Shown here: positions 17,117-24,788 of the stretch, piece by piece
Position numbering within the stretch: the first letter of the stretch is position 1
Layout of the letters: every line of letters begins with the position of its first letter
Assembly: GCA_030841035.1 (NCBI GenBank)
Contig: JAVEDI010000107.1
Span: 1-38,262 of the forward strand
DNA from: Actinomycetota bacterium
GTDB lineage: Bacteria > Actinomycetota > Actinomycetes > JACCUZ01
Direction: 5' to 3'
DNA length: 38,262 nucleotides
The notes under the pieces: model-generated
Database searches by the model: none
What the model was told of the DNA's origin: nothing
The model's input: the letters and a program-made list of their open reading frames with translations, nothing else
Program-made: the position numbers and the translations under genes

Positions 17117-18313
17117 TCAGCCTCGCACGGAGGTCGGCCGGCGGGCCGTGCCGGAGAGCACGACGATGCCGCCGGCCAGCGCGACCACGACCCACAGCGC
17201 CCCGTCGAGTCCGATCGCGTGAGCCAGCGAGCCGATGAGGGGTGGCCCGACCACGAAGCCGGAGCAGGCGATCGTCGCGACCATCGCGATGGCGGCCGGC
17301 CCGCGCGAGGGCGTCTCACCGGCGGCGCTCATCGCAAGCGGGAAGGCGATCGCGATGCCGAGCGCCCACAGCACGGCCCCGAGGTAGCCCAGGGCCAGCG
17401 AGGGCACGGACAGCAGGAGTACGACGCCCAGCGCGGCGACGACCGCGCCGGTCCTCAGCACCCGGACCCGGCCCCAGCGGTCCACGACCCGGTTGCCGGC
17501 GAGCCGGCCGACGGTCATCGCGCTGGCGAACAAGGTGAACCCGAACGCGGCCGCCGCGCCCGAGGCCTGCCGCTCATCGGCGAGCAGCAGCGCCAGCCAG
17601 TCGTTGGCGGCACCCTCCGCCCAGGCCGCGCAGAACGTCATCAGGCCCAGGCCGATCAGCCGCCGGTCACGCAGGACCGGGAGTCCGAGGGCCGGCGGCA
17701 CGTGGCGCTCGCCCTCGGCGCCGGCCCGGGCGCCGGTCTCGCGGGCGTTGGGCAGCCGACGTACGGCCCAGGCGGACAGCATCGCGGCGAGGACGCTCGC
17801 CGCCGCGAAGTGCGCCGCCGGCTGGACGCCGAGCCGTGCCGCGAGCGCGCCGAGGCCCGCACCGGTGACGCCACCCAAGCTCCACGCGGCGTGGAAGCCG
17901 GGCATCAGCGTGCGCCCGGCCCGCTGCTCTACCGCGTGTCCGGCGACGTTCATGGCGACGTCCCAGACGCCGACGCCGGCGCCGATCACGAACAGCACCG
18001 CCGCGAGCGCCACGAGGCTGGGCGCGAGCCCGAGCACGGGGTAGGCGACGAGGCTGACGGCGACGCAGACCGAGATCACCACGCGCTCGCCGACCAGGCC
18101 GATGAGCCGGCTGGAGAGCGGCATGGCCAGCAGCGACCCGACGGCGATGAACAGCAGCGCGAAGCCGAGCCCGCGCTCGTCGGCTCCGAGGTCGTCGCGC
18201 ACCGCCGGGATGCGCGAGACCCAGGTCGCGAACATGCCGCCGTTGGTCGCGAACACCGCGCGGGTCGCCCAGACCGCGGACGCGACCGAGCGGGGCGGGG
18301 CGGCGGTCTCCAC
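17117..18313 (-). CDS. MFS transporter (YbjJ-like)
   Basis: 398 residues with about 12 hydrophobic segments. It opens VWATRAVFATNGGMFATWVSRIPAVRDDLG, a start typical of the YbjJ-like major facilitator subgroup, and includes GVGVWDVAMNVAGHAVEQRAGRTLMPGFHAAWSLGG. The substrate is unknown; it is probably an exporter or sugar-like permease of the cytoplasmic membrane. The GTG at 18313 has TAGGGT (reverse strand, 18320-18325) 6 nt upstream, indicating a leaderless message. First gene of the operon MFS - methyltransferase - propeller-like protein. Confidence 0.85.
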   Translation of the reverse strand: METAAPPRSVASAVWATRAVFATNGGMFATWVSRIPAVRDDLGADERGLGFALLFIAVGSLLAMPLSSRLIGLVGERVVISVCVAVSLVAYPVLGLAPSLVALAAVLFVIGAGVGVWDVAMNVAGHAVEQRAGRTLMPGFHAAWSLGGVTGAGLGALAARLGVQPAAHFAAASVLAAMLSAWAVRRLPNARETGARAGAEGERHVPPALGLPVLRDRRLIGLGLMTFCAAWAEGAANDWLALLLADERQASGAAAAFGFTLFASAMTVGRLAGNRVVDRWGRVRVLRTGAVVAALGVVLLLSVPSLALGYLGAVLWALGIAIAFPLAMSAAGETPSRGPAAIAMVATIACSGFVVGPPLIGSLAHAIGLDGALWVVVALAGGIVVLSGTARRPTSVRG

Positions 18314-18319
18314 CGAGCC

Positions 18320-18325
18320 ACCCTA
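18320..18325 (-). promoter_or_regulatory. -10 element for the leaderless MFS operon
   Basis: On the minus strand TAGGGT ends 6 nt before the GTG at 18313, placing the transcription start at the initiator. Confidence 0.6.
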
Positions 18326-18423
18326 GGTCGTGACCACTCGGGCCGTGGCCCGCCGTGACCCGCCGGCGGACCGCCGTGGCCGGTCAGGGTTGGTTGCTGG
18401 ACGGGGACGGAAGGATCGGGCCC

Positions 18424-19398
18424 ATGGACTACACACACCTGGGCCGCAGCGGACTGTCCGTGAGCCGGCTCTGCCTCGGCACCATGAACTTCGGCCCGGA
18501 GACCTCCGAGGAGGACTCCCACGCGATCATGGACCGCGCGCTCGAGACCGGCATCAACTTCTTCGACACCGCCAACGTCTACGGCTGGAAGCAGGGCGAG
18601 GGCCTCACCGAGCAGATCGTCGGCCGGTGGTTCGCCACCGGTGGTGGCCGGCGCGACAAGACGGTCATCGCGACCAAGCTCTACGGCTCGATGAGCGACT
18701 GGCCCAACGACACCTTCCTGTCCGCGCGCAACATCCGCCGCGCGTGCGACGCGTCGCTGCAGCGGCTGCAGACCGACCACATCGACCTCTACCAGATGCA
18801 CCACGTCGACCGCGACACGCCTTGGGACGAGATCTGGGAGGCCTTCGAGGTGCTGCGCATGCAGGGCAAGGTGCTCTACTTCGGCTCGTCCAACCACGCC
18901 GGGTGGCACATCGCCAAGGGCCAGGAGGCGGCCGGCCGATGCGGGATGTTCGGACTGGTGAGCGAGCAGTCGATCTACAACCTGCTCACCCGTGAGGTGG
19001 AGCTGGAGGTGCTGCCGGCCTGCCAGGACTACGGGCTGGGCGTCATCCCCTGGTCACCGCTGCACGGCGGGCTGCTCGGCGGGATCATCCGCAAGACCGA
19101 GCGGGGGCAGCGGCGGCTCACCGGACGGGCGAAGGACGGCCTGCGCGCCCACCGCAAGGCGCTCAAGGCGTGGGAGGACCTCTGCGACGAGCTCGGCGAG
19201 AACCCGGCGCACGTCGGTCTGGCGTGGCTGCTGCAGCAGGAGGCGGTCACCGCCCCGATCATCGGGCCGCGGACCGTGGAGCAGCTCGACGGTGCGCTGC
19301 GGGCGCTGCGGATCCGGTTGACCAAGGACGTGCTCGCCCGGCTGGACGAGATCTTCCCCGGTCCCGGCGGCCGCGCACCCGAGGCCTACGCCTGGTAG
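18424..19398 (+). CDS. Aldo/keto reductase
   Basis: NADPH-dependent oxidoreductase with a TIM-barrel fold, 324 residues. It shows MDYTHLGRSGLSVSRLCLGTMNFG, DTANVYG (catalytic Asp and Tyr), VIATKLYG (Lys) and HIDLYQMHHVD (His). The later part is LYFGSSNHAGW, PWSPLHGGLLGG and the C-terminal PIIGPRTVEQLDGALRAL, which contacts the cofactor. It belongs to the YghZ/beta-subunit-like AKR group, and the carbonyl substrate is unknown. The ATG at 18424 is preceded by GGAAGGA, a good ribosome site, so this gene is not leaderless. Confidence 0.92.
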   Translation: MDYTHLGRSGLSVSRLCLGTMNFGPETSEEDSHAIMDRALETGINFFDTANVYGWKQGEGLTEQIVGRWFATGGGRRDKTVIATKLYGSMSDWPNDTFLSARNIRRACDASLQRLQTDHIDLYQMHHVDRDTPWDEIWEAFEVLRMQGKVLYFGSSNHAGWHIAKGQEAAGRCGMFGLVSEQSIYNLLTREVELEVLPACQDYGLGVIPWSPLHGGLLGGIIRKTERGQRRLTGRAKDGLRAHRKALKAWEDLCDELGENPAHVGLAWLLQQEAVTAPIIGPRTVEQLDGALRALRIRLTKDVLARLDEIFPGPGGRAPEAYAW

Positions 19399-19431
19399 CC
19401 CGAGTGAGCGCCCGGTCGTGACGCTCGCGGC

Positions 19432-19515
19432 TCAGACGACCGAGCCGACGACGACCACCAGGACCAGCAGCGCCAGCGCGCACAGCACGAGACACCGCCG
19501 CGTCCTCGGGCCCAT
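19432..19515 (-). CDS. 27-residue single-pass membrane microprotein
   Basis: An ORF starting ATG at 19515 encodes MGPRTRRC followed by an uninterrupted hydrophobic stretch (LVLCALALLVLVVVVGSVV) up to the stop, a basic N-terminus plus one membrane span. A TAGGGT hexamer on the minus strand (19523-19528) ends exactly 7 nt upstream, the leaderless arrangement seen at several real genes here. It occupies the gap between the aldo/keto reductase and thpR and would not be called by ordinary gene finders. The function is unknown. Confidence 0.5.
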   Translation of the reverse strand: MGPRTRRCLVLCALALLVLVVVVGSVV

Positions 19516-19529
19516 GCCCCCGACCCTAG

Positions 19530-20039
19530 TCATCCGCCGAGCGGCCACGCCTCGAGCAGCTCGTGACGGGGCTCCGGGCCGAGGTGGGAGCGCACCAGCC
19601 GCACCTGCTCGGCCGACCAGCCCGGACCGACGTACGTCGCCAGCTCCGCCGCCGCCGCCCGGGTCCGGCCGTCGCGGCGCATCCGCGCCACGGTCAGGTG
19701 CGGGCGGTAGGGCCGCCCGTCGGTCGCCACGTCCGCGGCCAGCCCCCGCAGCTCGCCGCGCTGGCCCGCGACCCCCACCCAGAGCACCCGGTCACCGAAG
19801 CGCCCCGATCCCTCGAAGCGCAGCGACAGCGCCGCCGCCCCCCGCGCGGCCCGGGCGACCCGCCGGCGCACCCGTGGCAGCCCGGCCTCGGGCACCTCGC
19901 CGTAGAACGCCAGCGTGAGGTGCCACCGCTCGCGCGGCACCCATTGCAGGTCGGGATGGCGGACCTGCACCGGCGCCAGCGCCGCGGCGAGGTGGGCCAC
20001 CGCCTCCGGCGGCGCCACGACCGCGACGAACAGCCTCAC
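19530..20039 (-). CDS. thpR: RNA 2',3'-cyclic phosphodiesterase (2'-5' RNA ligase family)
   Basis: A 169-residue protein of the 2H phosphoesterase superfamily. The two HxTx motifs are HLTL at H40 and HLTV at H114, at the spacing expected for the bilobal fold. It starts MRLFVAVVAPPEAV, as is typical of ThpR/LigT. It opens 2',3'-cyclic phosphate RNA ends, and the bacterial ligase activity on tRNA halves is seen in vitro. The GTG at 20039 overlaps the stop of the upstream flavoenzyme gene by 4 nt (GTGA), so it is the second gene of a two-gene operon. A shared pathway with that neighbour is not evident. Confidence 0.88.
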   Translation of the reverse strand: MRLFVAVVAPPEAVAHLAAALAPVQVRHPDLQWVPRERWHLTLAFYGEVPEAGLPRVRRRVARAARGAAALSLRFEGSGRFGDRVLWVGVAGQRGELRGLAADVATDGRPYRPHLTVARMRRDGRTRAAAAELATYVGPGWSAEQVRLVRSHLGPEPRHELLEAWPLGG

Positions 20040-21151
20040 GCCGCGAAGCGCCCGGGTGCGAACATCGCCAGGTCGTACGCCGGCTCCGCCCCCGTCGCGA
20101 GGTCGGCCAGCGCCTCACCCAGTACAGGCGTGAACTTGAAGCCGTGGCCCGAGAAGCCGCAGGCGAGCACCACCGCGGGCACCCGCGGGTGACGGCCGAC
20201 GACGAAGTGCTCGTCGGGCGTGAGGGTGTAGGCGCACTCGACCGAGCGCAGGTGCTCGGCCCCGAGCCCCGGCAGCAGCCCGCCGAGCAGCCGTGCCACC
20301 TCCTGTGCCGTCCAGGAGCCCGCGGGCCGGACCGCCGAGCGGTGCACCGACGCCTTCACCCCGCCGGCCGCGCCCGCCAGCGCCGGGACGCCGTAGGGAG
20401 CGGTGCCGTCGTCGCGCTCCCAGATCCACAGGGGGAACCGGCCCGGCTCGTAGGGCGCGACGCCGCCCGACGGCGCGAACCAGTGCATGACCCGAGGCTC
20501 GACCCGCAACGGCAGACCCAGCCCGGCGAGCACGTCCGGTGCCCACCGGCCGGTCGCGAGGACGAGGGCACCCGCATCGACCGACCCCGCCGCGGTGTGC
20601 ACGCGCACAGCACCTCCGCGCGGCTCCCAGCCGAGCATCGGCTGGCCGTGGCGCAGCTGCGCTCCCGCGGCGGCGGCCAGGCGCAGGTGCGCGAGCACCG
20701 CCCGCTCGGGCGGCACGACGCCGGCCCGCGGCTCGTACAGCGCGGCGGTGCCGGGCGGTGGGCGGAACGCCGGGAAGCGCGCGCTGACCTCGTCCGCGTC
20801 GAGCACCTCGTGGGTGATGTCCCAGTCACGGGCGCTGGCCAGGCTGCCCTCGAAGATCCGGGTGCCGGGCCGGCCGAGGAACAGTCCCCCCGTCTCGCGG
20901 AGCATCGGCTCACCGGCATCGCGCACCAGCCGCTCCCAGAGCTCGACGCCGCGCCGCAGCAACGGCACGTACGCGCTGCCCTCGAAGTAGGCCTGTCGCA
21001 CGATCCGCGACTCGCCGTGGCTCGCGCCGAACGCGTGCCCCGCCGGGTGCGGGTCGAGCCCGAGCACGCGGTGGCCCCGCGCCGCCAGGTGGTAGGCCGT
21101 CGCGCTGCCGAACCCGCCGAGGCCGGCCACCACGACGTCGTAGCTCGCCAT
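20036..21151 (-). CDS. Sarcosine oxidase / N-methyltryptophan oxidase-like flavoenzyme
   Basis: 371-residue FAD amine oxidase of the monomeric sarcosine oxidase family. The dinucleotide fold is VVVAGLGGFGSATAYHLAARGHRVLGLD at the N-terminus, followed by HGESRIVRQAYFEG. The C-terminal segment SVECAYTLTPDEHFVVGRHP contains C306, which matches the cysteine that binds FAD covalently in this family. VLACGFSGHGFKFTPVLGEALADL is the conserved FAD-contacting end. It likely oxidises a secondary N-methyl amino acid to the imine with H2O2 release; the substrate is uncertain. The ATG at 21151 is preceded by CAGGCT (minus strand, 21158-21163) 6 nt upstream, so it is possibly leaderless. Confidence 0.87.
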   Translation of the reverse strand: MASYDVVVAGLGGFGSATAYHLAARGHRVLGLDPHPAGHAFGASHGESRIVRQAYFEGSAYVPLLRRGVELWERLVRDAGEPMLRETGGLFLGRPGTRIFEGSLASARDWDITHEVLDADEVSARFPAFRPPPGTAALYEPRAGVVPPERAVLAHLRLAAAAGAQLRHGQPMLGWEPRGGAVRVHTAAGSVDAGALVLATGRWAPDVLAGLGLPLRVEPRVMHWFAPSGGVAPYEPGRFPLWIWERDDGTAPYGVPALAGAAGGVKASVHRSAVRPAGSWTAQEVARLLGGLLPGLGAEHLRSVECAYTLTPDEHFVVGRHPRVPAVVLACGFSGHGFKFTPVLGEALADLATGAEPAYDLAMFAPGRFAA

Positions 21152-21359
21152 GCTGCCAGCCTGCCGTACCGGCGCCCGCCGGGCGGGACCGACGTGACCA
21201 GCGTCACGACCGCGGGGCCGCGTCAGCTGGTGCGGAGCGCATCGACGGGGTGGTCGGCGACTGATCGGCTGAGGCACAACCCACCGTTCGGACCCTCCCG
21301 AGACGCGTCCCGGCTGCCGAGAAGGCTAGTGGTCAGTACGGCCGCCCCGCCGTAGCCAG

Positions 21360-21398
21360 CCTGGCCTCGTGATCACCTCCCGTACAAGAGGCCAGGAG
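21360..21398 (+). promoter_or_regulatory. Hairpin overlapping the ribosome site of the coiled-coil gene
   Basis: CCTGGCCTC (21360-21368) and GAGGCCAGG (21388-21396) form a perfect 9-bp stem with a 19-nt loop. The Shine-Dalgarno AGGAG (21394-21398), 7 nt before the ATG at 21406, starts within the 3' arm. The structure could limit ribosome access. Confidence 0.45.
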
Positions 21399-21405
21399 CT
21401 CCCCC

Positions 21406-22551
21406 ATGTCCGCTCACCCACGCCGTACGCCGGTGCGCGCGATCCTCGCCGTCGTGGTGGGTGCCCTGCTGGTCGGCGTCGCGCCCGCCTGGGCCGGGAC
21501 GCCTGCCGCCGCCGGACGGTCGAGCGGGACCAAGGCGAAGCTCGAGACGGCGCAGCAGGAGCTGGCGAGGATCGAGAGGCAGGCGATCCGGACCAACGCC
21601 CGGTACGTCGCCGCGACGGCTCGCCTGTCGCTGGCGCGGCAGGCCTCCATCCAGGCGGAGCAGCGCGGCACGGAGGCCAAGCAGCAGGCCGACCAGGCTG
21701 CCCGGGAGCTGGGGCAGCTGGCGTCCGACGCCTACCGCGCGGGCCCCATGGCGGGCGCGGCGGCGGTCCTGGCCAGTGACAGCCCCGCCGAGCTGCTGCA
21801 CACCGCGGCCATGTTGAGCATGGTCGGTGAGAACCAGGCGGCAACGGCGCGGCGGTTCCGGCAGGCCCAGGCCGCGACCGCCGCCTCGGGAGCCCGGGCC
21901 CAGCGGGGCCGGGACGCCGCCAGCGCGGCCGCCGCGGATGCCCACCGGCTGCGCGACCTGGCCCACCAGCAGCTGACCCGTGCGGTCGAGCTGCTCACCC
22001 AGCTGCGCGCCCAGGCCCGCCAGGAGGAGCGCGCGGCCGAGTCGCGCCGGCTCGCCGCTGCGCAGAGCGCGTTGCAGTCGGGCCCCGGCGAGGCACCGCC
22101 CGCGGCCACCGCACCCGGTCCGGCAGCGGGTCTGCCGGCCGACGCGGGGCTCGACCCGGGCGACGGCGCCCCCGGTCCGGACCACCTCCGGCCGCGCACC
22201 GAGCGGGCCAGACGACTGATCGTCGAAGAGTTCGGCGTCACCGACATCGGCGGCTGGCGCCCCTCGGACTCGGTCAGCGACGACCATCCCAACGGCAAGG
22301 CCCTCGACGTGATGATGTCGGGCGGCGGGATCCCCGACCCCGCGCACGTCGAGCTGGGCTGGCGGATCGCGCGGTGGGCGCAGGCGAACGCACCGGCCCT
22401 CGGCGTCACCTACGTCATCTGGCAGGCCCGCATCTGGAGCGTGGCACGCTCCTCGGAGGGCTGGCGCGACTACACCACGAACTTTCCGTACGGCGCCGCG
22501 GTCAACCCGACGACCCTGCACCTCAACCACGTGCACATCAGCTTCGCCTGA
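21406..22551 (+). CDS. Secreted coiled-coil protein with a peptidase-like C-terminal domain
   Basis: 381 residues. A signal peptide (RRTPVRAILAVVVGALLVGVAPAWA, cleavage near 30) is followed by a long Ala/Gln/Arg-rich coiled coil (about 45-225), of the kind seen in RipA/PcsB-type cell-wall hydrolase regulators, and an Ala/Pro/Gly linker. The C-terminal domain (~265-381) contains FGVTDIGGWRPSD, HPNGKALDVMM, GVTYVIWQARIWSV and HLNHVHISF. The last domain is often found in actinobacterial cell-wall proteins and resembles the VanY/ARB_07466-like fold, with His/Asp metal-type residues. It is likely a peptidoglycan-binding or hydrolysing factor at the septum or cell surface. A good AGGAG site fixes the start. 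Confidence 0.82.
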   Translation: MSAHPRRTPVRAILAVVVGALLVGVAPAWAGTPAAAGRSSGTKAKLETAQQELARIERQAIRTNARYVAATARLSLARQASIQAEQRGTEAKQQADQAARELGQLASDAYRAGPMAGAAAVLASDSPAELLHTAAMLSMVGENQAATARRFRQAQAATAASGARAQRGRDAASAAAADAHRLRDLAHQQLTRAVELLTQLRAQARQEERAAESRRLAAAQSALQSGPGEAPPAATAPGPAAGLPADAGLDPGDGAPGPDHLRPRTERARRLIVEEFGVTDIGGWRPSDSVSDDHPNGKALDVMMSGGGIPDPAHVELGWRIARWAQANAPALGVTYVIWQARIWSVARSSEGWRDYTTNFPYGAAVNPTTLHLNHVHISFA

Positions 22552-22611
22552 CCTGCCCGCGCCGCGGCAGCGCCCGGTCACGCACCGCGTGGGGTCGCGG
22601 TCGCGGTCGCG

Positions 22612-23889
22612 CTAGCGCTGGGCCGCGACGGCGTCGGCGAGGTCACGCTCGGGCGTCGTACGGAACCCACCCAGCAGCTCGCTGCGCCCCAGACCCTGCC
22701 GGCGGGCCAGCAGCAGCGACGCGACGGCCGTGGCACCGGCGGACACCAGACCGCCGCCGATCAGGCTCCACCGGGCGCCGAACGCCTCGGCGAGCGCCCC
22801 GACCAGCGGCGCGCCCAGCGGCGTACCGCCCATCAGCACGGCCATGTAGAGCGCCATCACCCGGCCGCGCATCAGCGGGTCGACACCGAGCTGCATCGTG
22901 GCGTTGGCCGAGTTGAGCAGGGTCATCTGGCACAGCCCGAGCGGGATGAGCACGGCGGTGAACGCGAGGTAGGACGGCATCAGCCCGGCCGTGATCTCCA
23001 CCAGGCCGAAGGCGATCGCCGCACCGACGACCAGGCGTAGCCGCGGCCGGCCGCGGCGCGCGGCCAGCAAGGCCCCGGACAGCGACCCCACCGCCATGAC
23101 CGAGCCGAGCAGGCCGTAGGCCCCCGCGCCCTTGTGGAACACCTCGGTGTTCATCAGCGCGGAGGTCATCTGGAAGTTGAGGCCGAACGTGCCCACGAAG
23201 AACACGATGACCATGACCAGCAGCAGGTCGGGCCGGCTGCGGACGTAGCGGATGCCCTCCCGGACCTGGCCGCGACCGGGCTTGGCGCGCGGTGCGGGAG
23301 CCAGCTCGGCGACGCGCATCTGCTTGAGCGCGACGATCACCGCACCGAACGAGGCCGCGTTGAGCAGGAAGACCGGCCCGGTGCCGATGAGCACGATCAG
23401 CAGACCGGCCAGCGACGGGCCGATCACCCGACCGAGGTTGAAGGACGCGCTGTTGAGCCCGACGGCGTTGGCCAGGTCGTCGGGCCCGACCATCTCGATG
23501 ACGAACGACTGGCGCGTGGGCGCGTCGACGGCCGCACCGACCCCGAGCAGCAGCGCCAGCAGGTAGACGTGCCAGACCTGCACGACGCCGGTGACGTCGA
23601 GCAGCCCGAGAACCGCACCGACGATTCCCATGGAAGCCTGGGTGAGCATCAGCAGGCGCCGCTTGGAGTAGCGGTCGGCGAGCATGCCGCCGTAGGGGCC
23701 GATCAGCAGCATGGGGAGGAACTGCAGCCCGGTCGTGATGCCGAGCGCGACACCGCTGTGGCCGGAGAGCTGCAGGACCAACCAGTCCTGGGCGACGCGC
23801 TGCATCCAGGTACCGACGTTGGAGACGAGGCCGCCGGTCGCGTAGAGGCGATAGTTGCGGACGCGAAGCGAGTGGAACGTCGGGCTCAT
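22612..23889 (-). CDS. MFS transporter (EntS/MFS_3-like)
   Basis: 425-residue membrane transporter. It opens FHSLRVRNYRLYATGGLVSNVGTWMQRVAQDWLVLQLSG, characteristic of the MFS_3/EntS-like subgroup, and includes LPMLLIGPYGGMLADRYSKRRLLM and GVGAAVDAPTRQSFVIEMVGPDDLANAVGLNSASFNLGRVIGP. This subgroup contains siderophore and drug exporters. Its ATG overlaps the stop of the marR gene (ATGA), so the pair is an operon and the regulator probably controls this pump. The ligand is unknown. Confidence 0.88.
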   Translation of the reverse strand: MSPTFHSLRVRNYRLYATGGLVSNVGTWMQRVAQDWLVLQLSGHSGVALGITTGLQFLPMLLIGPYGGMLADRYSKRRLLMLTQASMGIVGAVLGLLDVTGVVQVWHVYLLALLLGVGAAVDAPTRQSFVIEMVGPDDLANAVGLNSASFNLGRVIGPSLAGLLIVLIGTGPVFLLNAASFGAVIVALKQMRVAELAPAPRAKPGRGQVREGIRYVRSRPDLLLVMVIVFFVGTFGLNFQMTSALMNTEVFHKGAGAYGLLGSVMAVGSLSGALLAARRGRPRLRLVVGAAIAFGLVEITAGLMPSYLAFTAVLIPLGLCQMTLLNSANATMQLGVDPLMRGRVMALYMAVLMGGTPLGAPLVGALAEAFGARWSLIGGGLVSAGATAVASLLLARRQGLGRSELLGGFRTTPERDLADAVAAQR

Positions 23890-24308
23890 GTACGGGTGAT
23901 CCGGTCCAGGATGCTGGTGGCGGCCCGCAGGGTCTCGCGCTCGTCCGGCGTCAGCTCGGCGAGGCGGACCGCCAGCCAGGCCTCACGCCGGCGCCGGTCC
24001 TCACGCAGCAGATCCTTGCCTTCGGGTGTCACCGAGACCAGCTGCTGGCGGCCGTCACGGGGGTGTGCGGTGCGGCTGATGAGCCCGTGGGCCTCGAGCG
24101 TGCCGAGGACGCGGGTCATGGACGGTGGCTGCACGCGCTCGTGGTCGGCGACCGCTCGCGGGGTGATCGGCCCGTGCCGCTCGATCGTCGCCAGCGTGGC
24201 CAGCTGCGTCAGGGTCAGGCCCACGTCCGGGCGCTCGGCACGCAGCCGCCGTCCCAGGCGCATCACCGAGACCCGCATCGTGCTCGCCAGACCCGCGGTC
24301 GTGGTCAT
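23886..24308 (-). CDS. MarR family transcriptional regulator
   Basis: About 140 residues from MTTTAGLASTMRVSVMRLGRR. The winged helix includes LTLTQLATLATIERHGPITPRAVADHERVQPPSMTRVLGTLEAHGLISR, and the wing is HPRDGRQQLVSVTPEG. A longer start at 24335 (adds MSYANDVPT) is possible but would put the coding sequence through the putative operator, so the shorter form is preferred. It is the first gene of the operon with an MFS exporter, the classic MarR arrangement in which a small ligand relieves repression of the pump. Confidence 0.88.
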   Translation of the reverse strand: MTTTAGLASTMRVSVMRLGRRLRAERPDVGLTLTQLATLATIERHGPITPRAVADHERVQPPSMTRVLGTLEAHGLISRTAHPRDGRQQLVSVTPEGKDLLREDRRRREAWLAVRLAELTPDERETLRAATSILDRITRT

Positions 24309-24319
24309 CGTGGGCACAT

Positions 24320-24349
24320 CGTTAGCGTAGCTCATTACCTTTGCTAACG
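24320..24349 (-). promoter_or_regulatory. Putative MarR operator and promoter
   Basis: The inverted repeat CGTTAGC (24320-24326) ... GCTAACG (24343-24349) spans 30 bp of locally AT-richer DNA directly before marR. TACGCT (minus strand, 24324-24329) could be the -10. The symmetry and position suggest autoregulation of the marR-MFS operon. Confidence 0.6.
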
Positions 24350-24424
24350 ACTTTGCCGCCCCGCTTCTTCCGGCCACCCCCGCCCCCCGCCACCCCGCCC
24401 CACCGCCCCACCCCCCACCGCGCC

Positions 24425-24464
24425 ACCGCCCCACCGCCCCACCGCCCCACCGCCCCACCGCCCC
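24425..24464. repeat. Five tandem ACCGCCCC octamers
   Basis: Five perfect 8-bp units lie in a wider C-rich tract (about 24362-24468). The complementary strand reads (GGGGCGGT)5, with regularly spaced G-runs able to form G-quadruplex structures. The tract lies upstream of the marR promoter. Confidence 0.85.
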
Positions 24465-24468
24465 ACCC

Positions 24469-24521
24469 GTGATCGTGAGGGGCTCCGGCACGAATTCGGT
24501 GCCGATCCGCCTCACGATCAC
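24469..24521. repeat. Long imperfect palindrome, copy 1
   Basis: The left arm begins GTGATCGTGAGGGGCTCC and the right arm ends GCCTCACGATCAC. They flank a short centre holding GAATTC, with a few mismatches. A second copy lies 153 bp downstream and shares the flanking CCCACC on the left and CAACGCCGGGGGCCGAGG on the right. Confidence 0.85.
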
Positions 24522-24621
24522 CAACGCCGGGGGCCGAGGGGGCGCCGCGAGGGGGAGCGGCTTAGGTGGGCGCGGCCGGTCCGGTTCCTCCGGCCCACCC
24601 CCCCGTCCCACCGCCCCACCC

Positions 24622-24674
24622 GTGATCGTGAGGGGATCCGGCACCATTTCGGTGCCGATCCCCCTCACGATCAC
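24622..24674. repeat. Long near-perfect palindrome, copy 2
   Basis: The 24-nt arms begin GTGATCGTGAGGGGATCC and end GATCCCCCTCACGATCAC. The loop is ATTTC, with a single offset in the middle of the stem. This copy is more symmetric than copy 1. Both copies are followed further on by the same GCGGCTTAGGTGGGCGCGGC block (24557-24576 and 24764-24783). The last block stops at the end of the next gene. Confidence 0.85.
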
Positions 24675-24788
24675 CAACGCCGGGGGCCGAGGGGGGCGCC
24701 TGCTGGGGGCCGGGGGCCGACGGGCGCGCCGGCGACCGAGGGGGGCGCCGGGGGCCGAGGGGGGCGGCTTAGGTGGGCGCGGCCGGCG

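Larger units (their letters stand above)
24336..24788. other. Gene-free repeat region
   Basis: No credible coding sequence is seen here. The segment contains the marR operator at its left edge, a C-rich tandem octamer tract, two copies of a long palindromic repeat, and G-rich stretches (GGGGGCCGAGGGGGGCGCC-like) that repeat between the copies. Confidence 0.7.

Noticed and set aside
24425-24464. Tandem repeat considered as a CRISPR array
   Set aside because: The units are 8 bp and directly adjacent with no spacers, and no cas genes are present.
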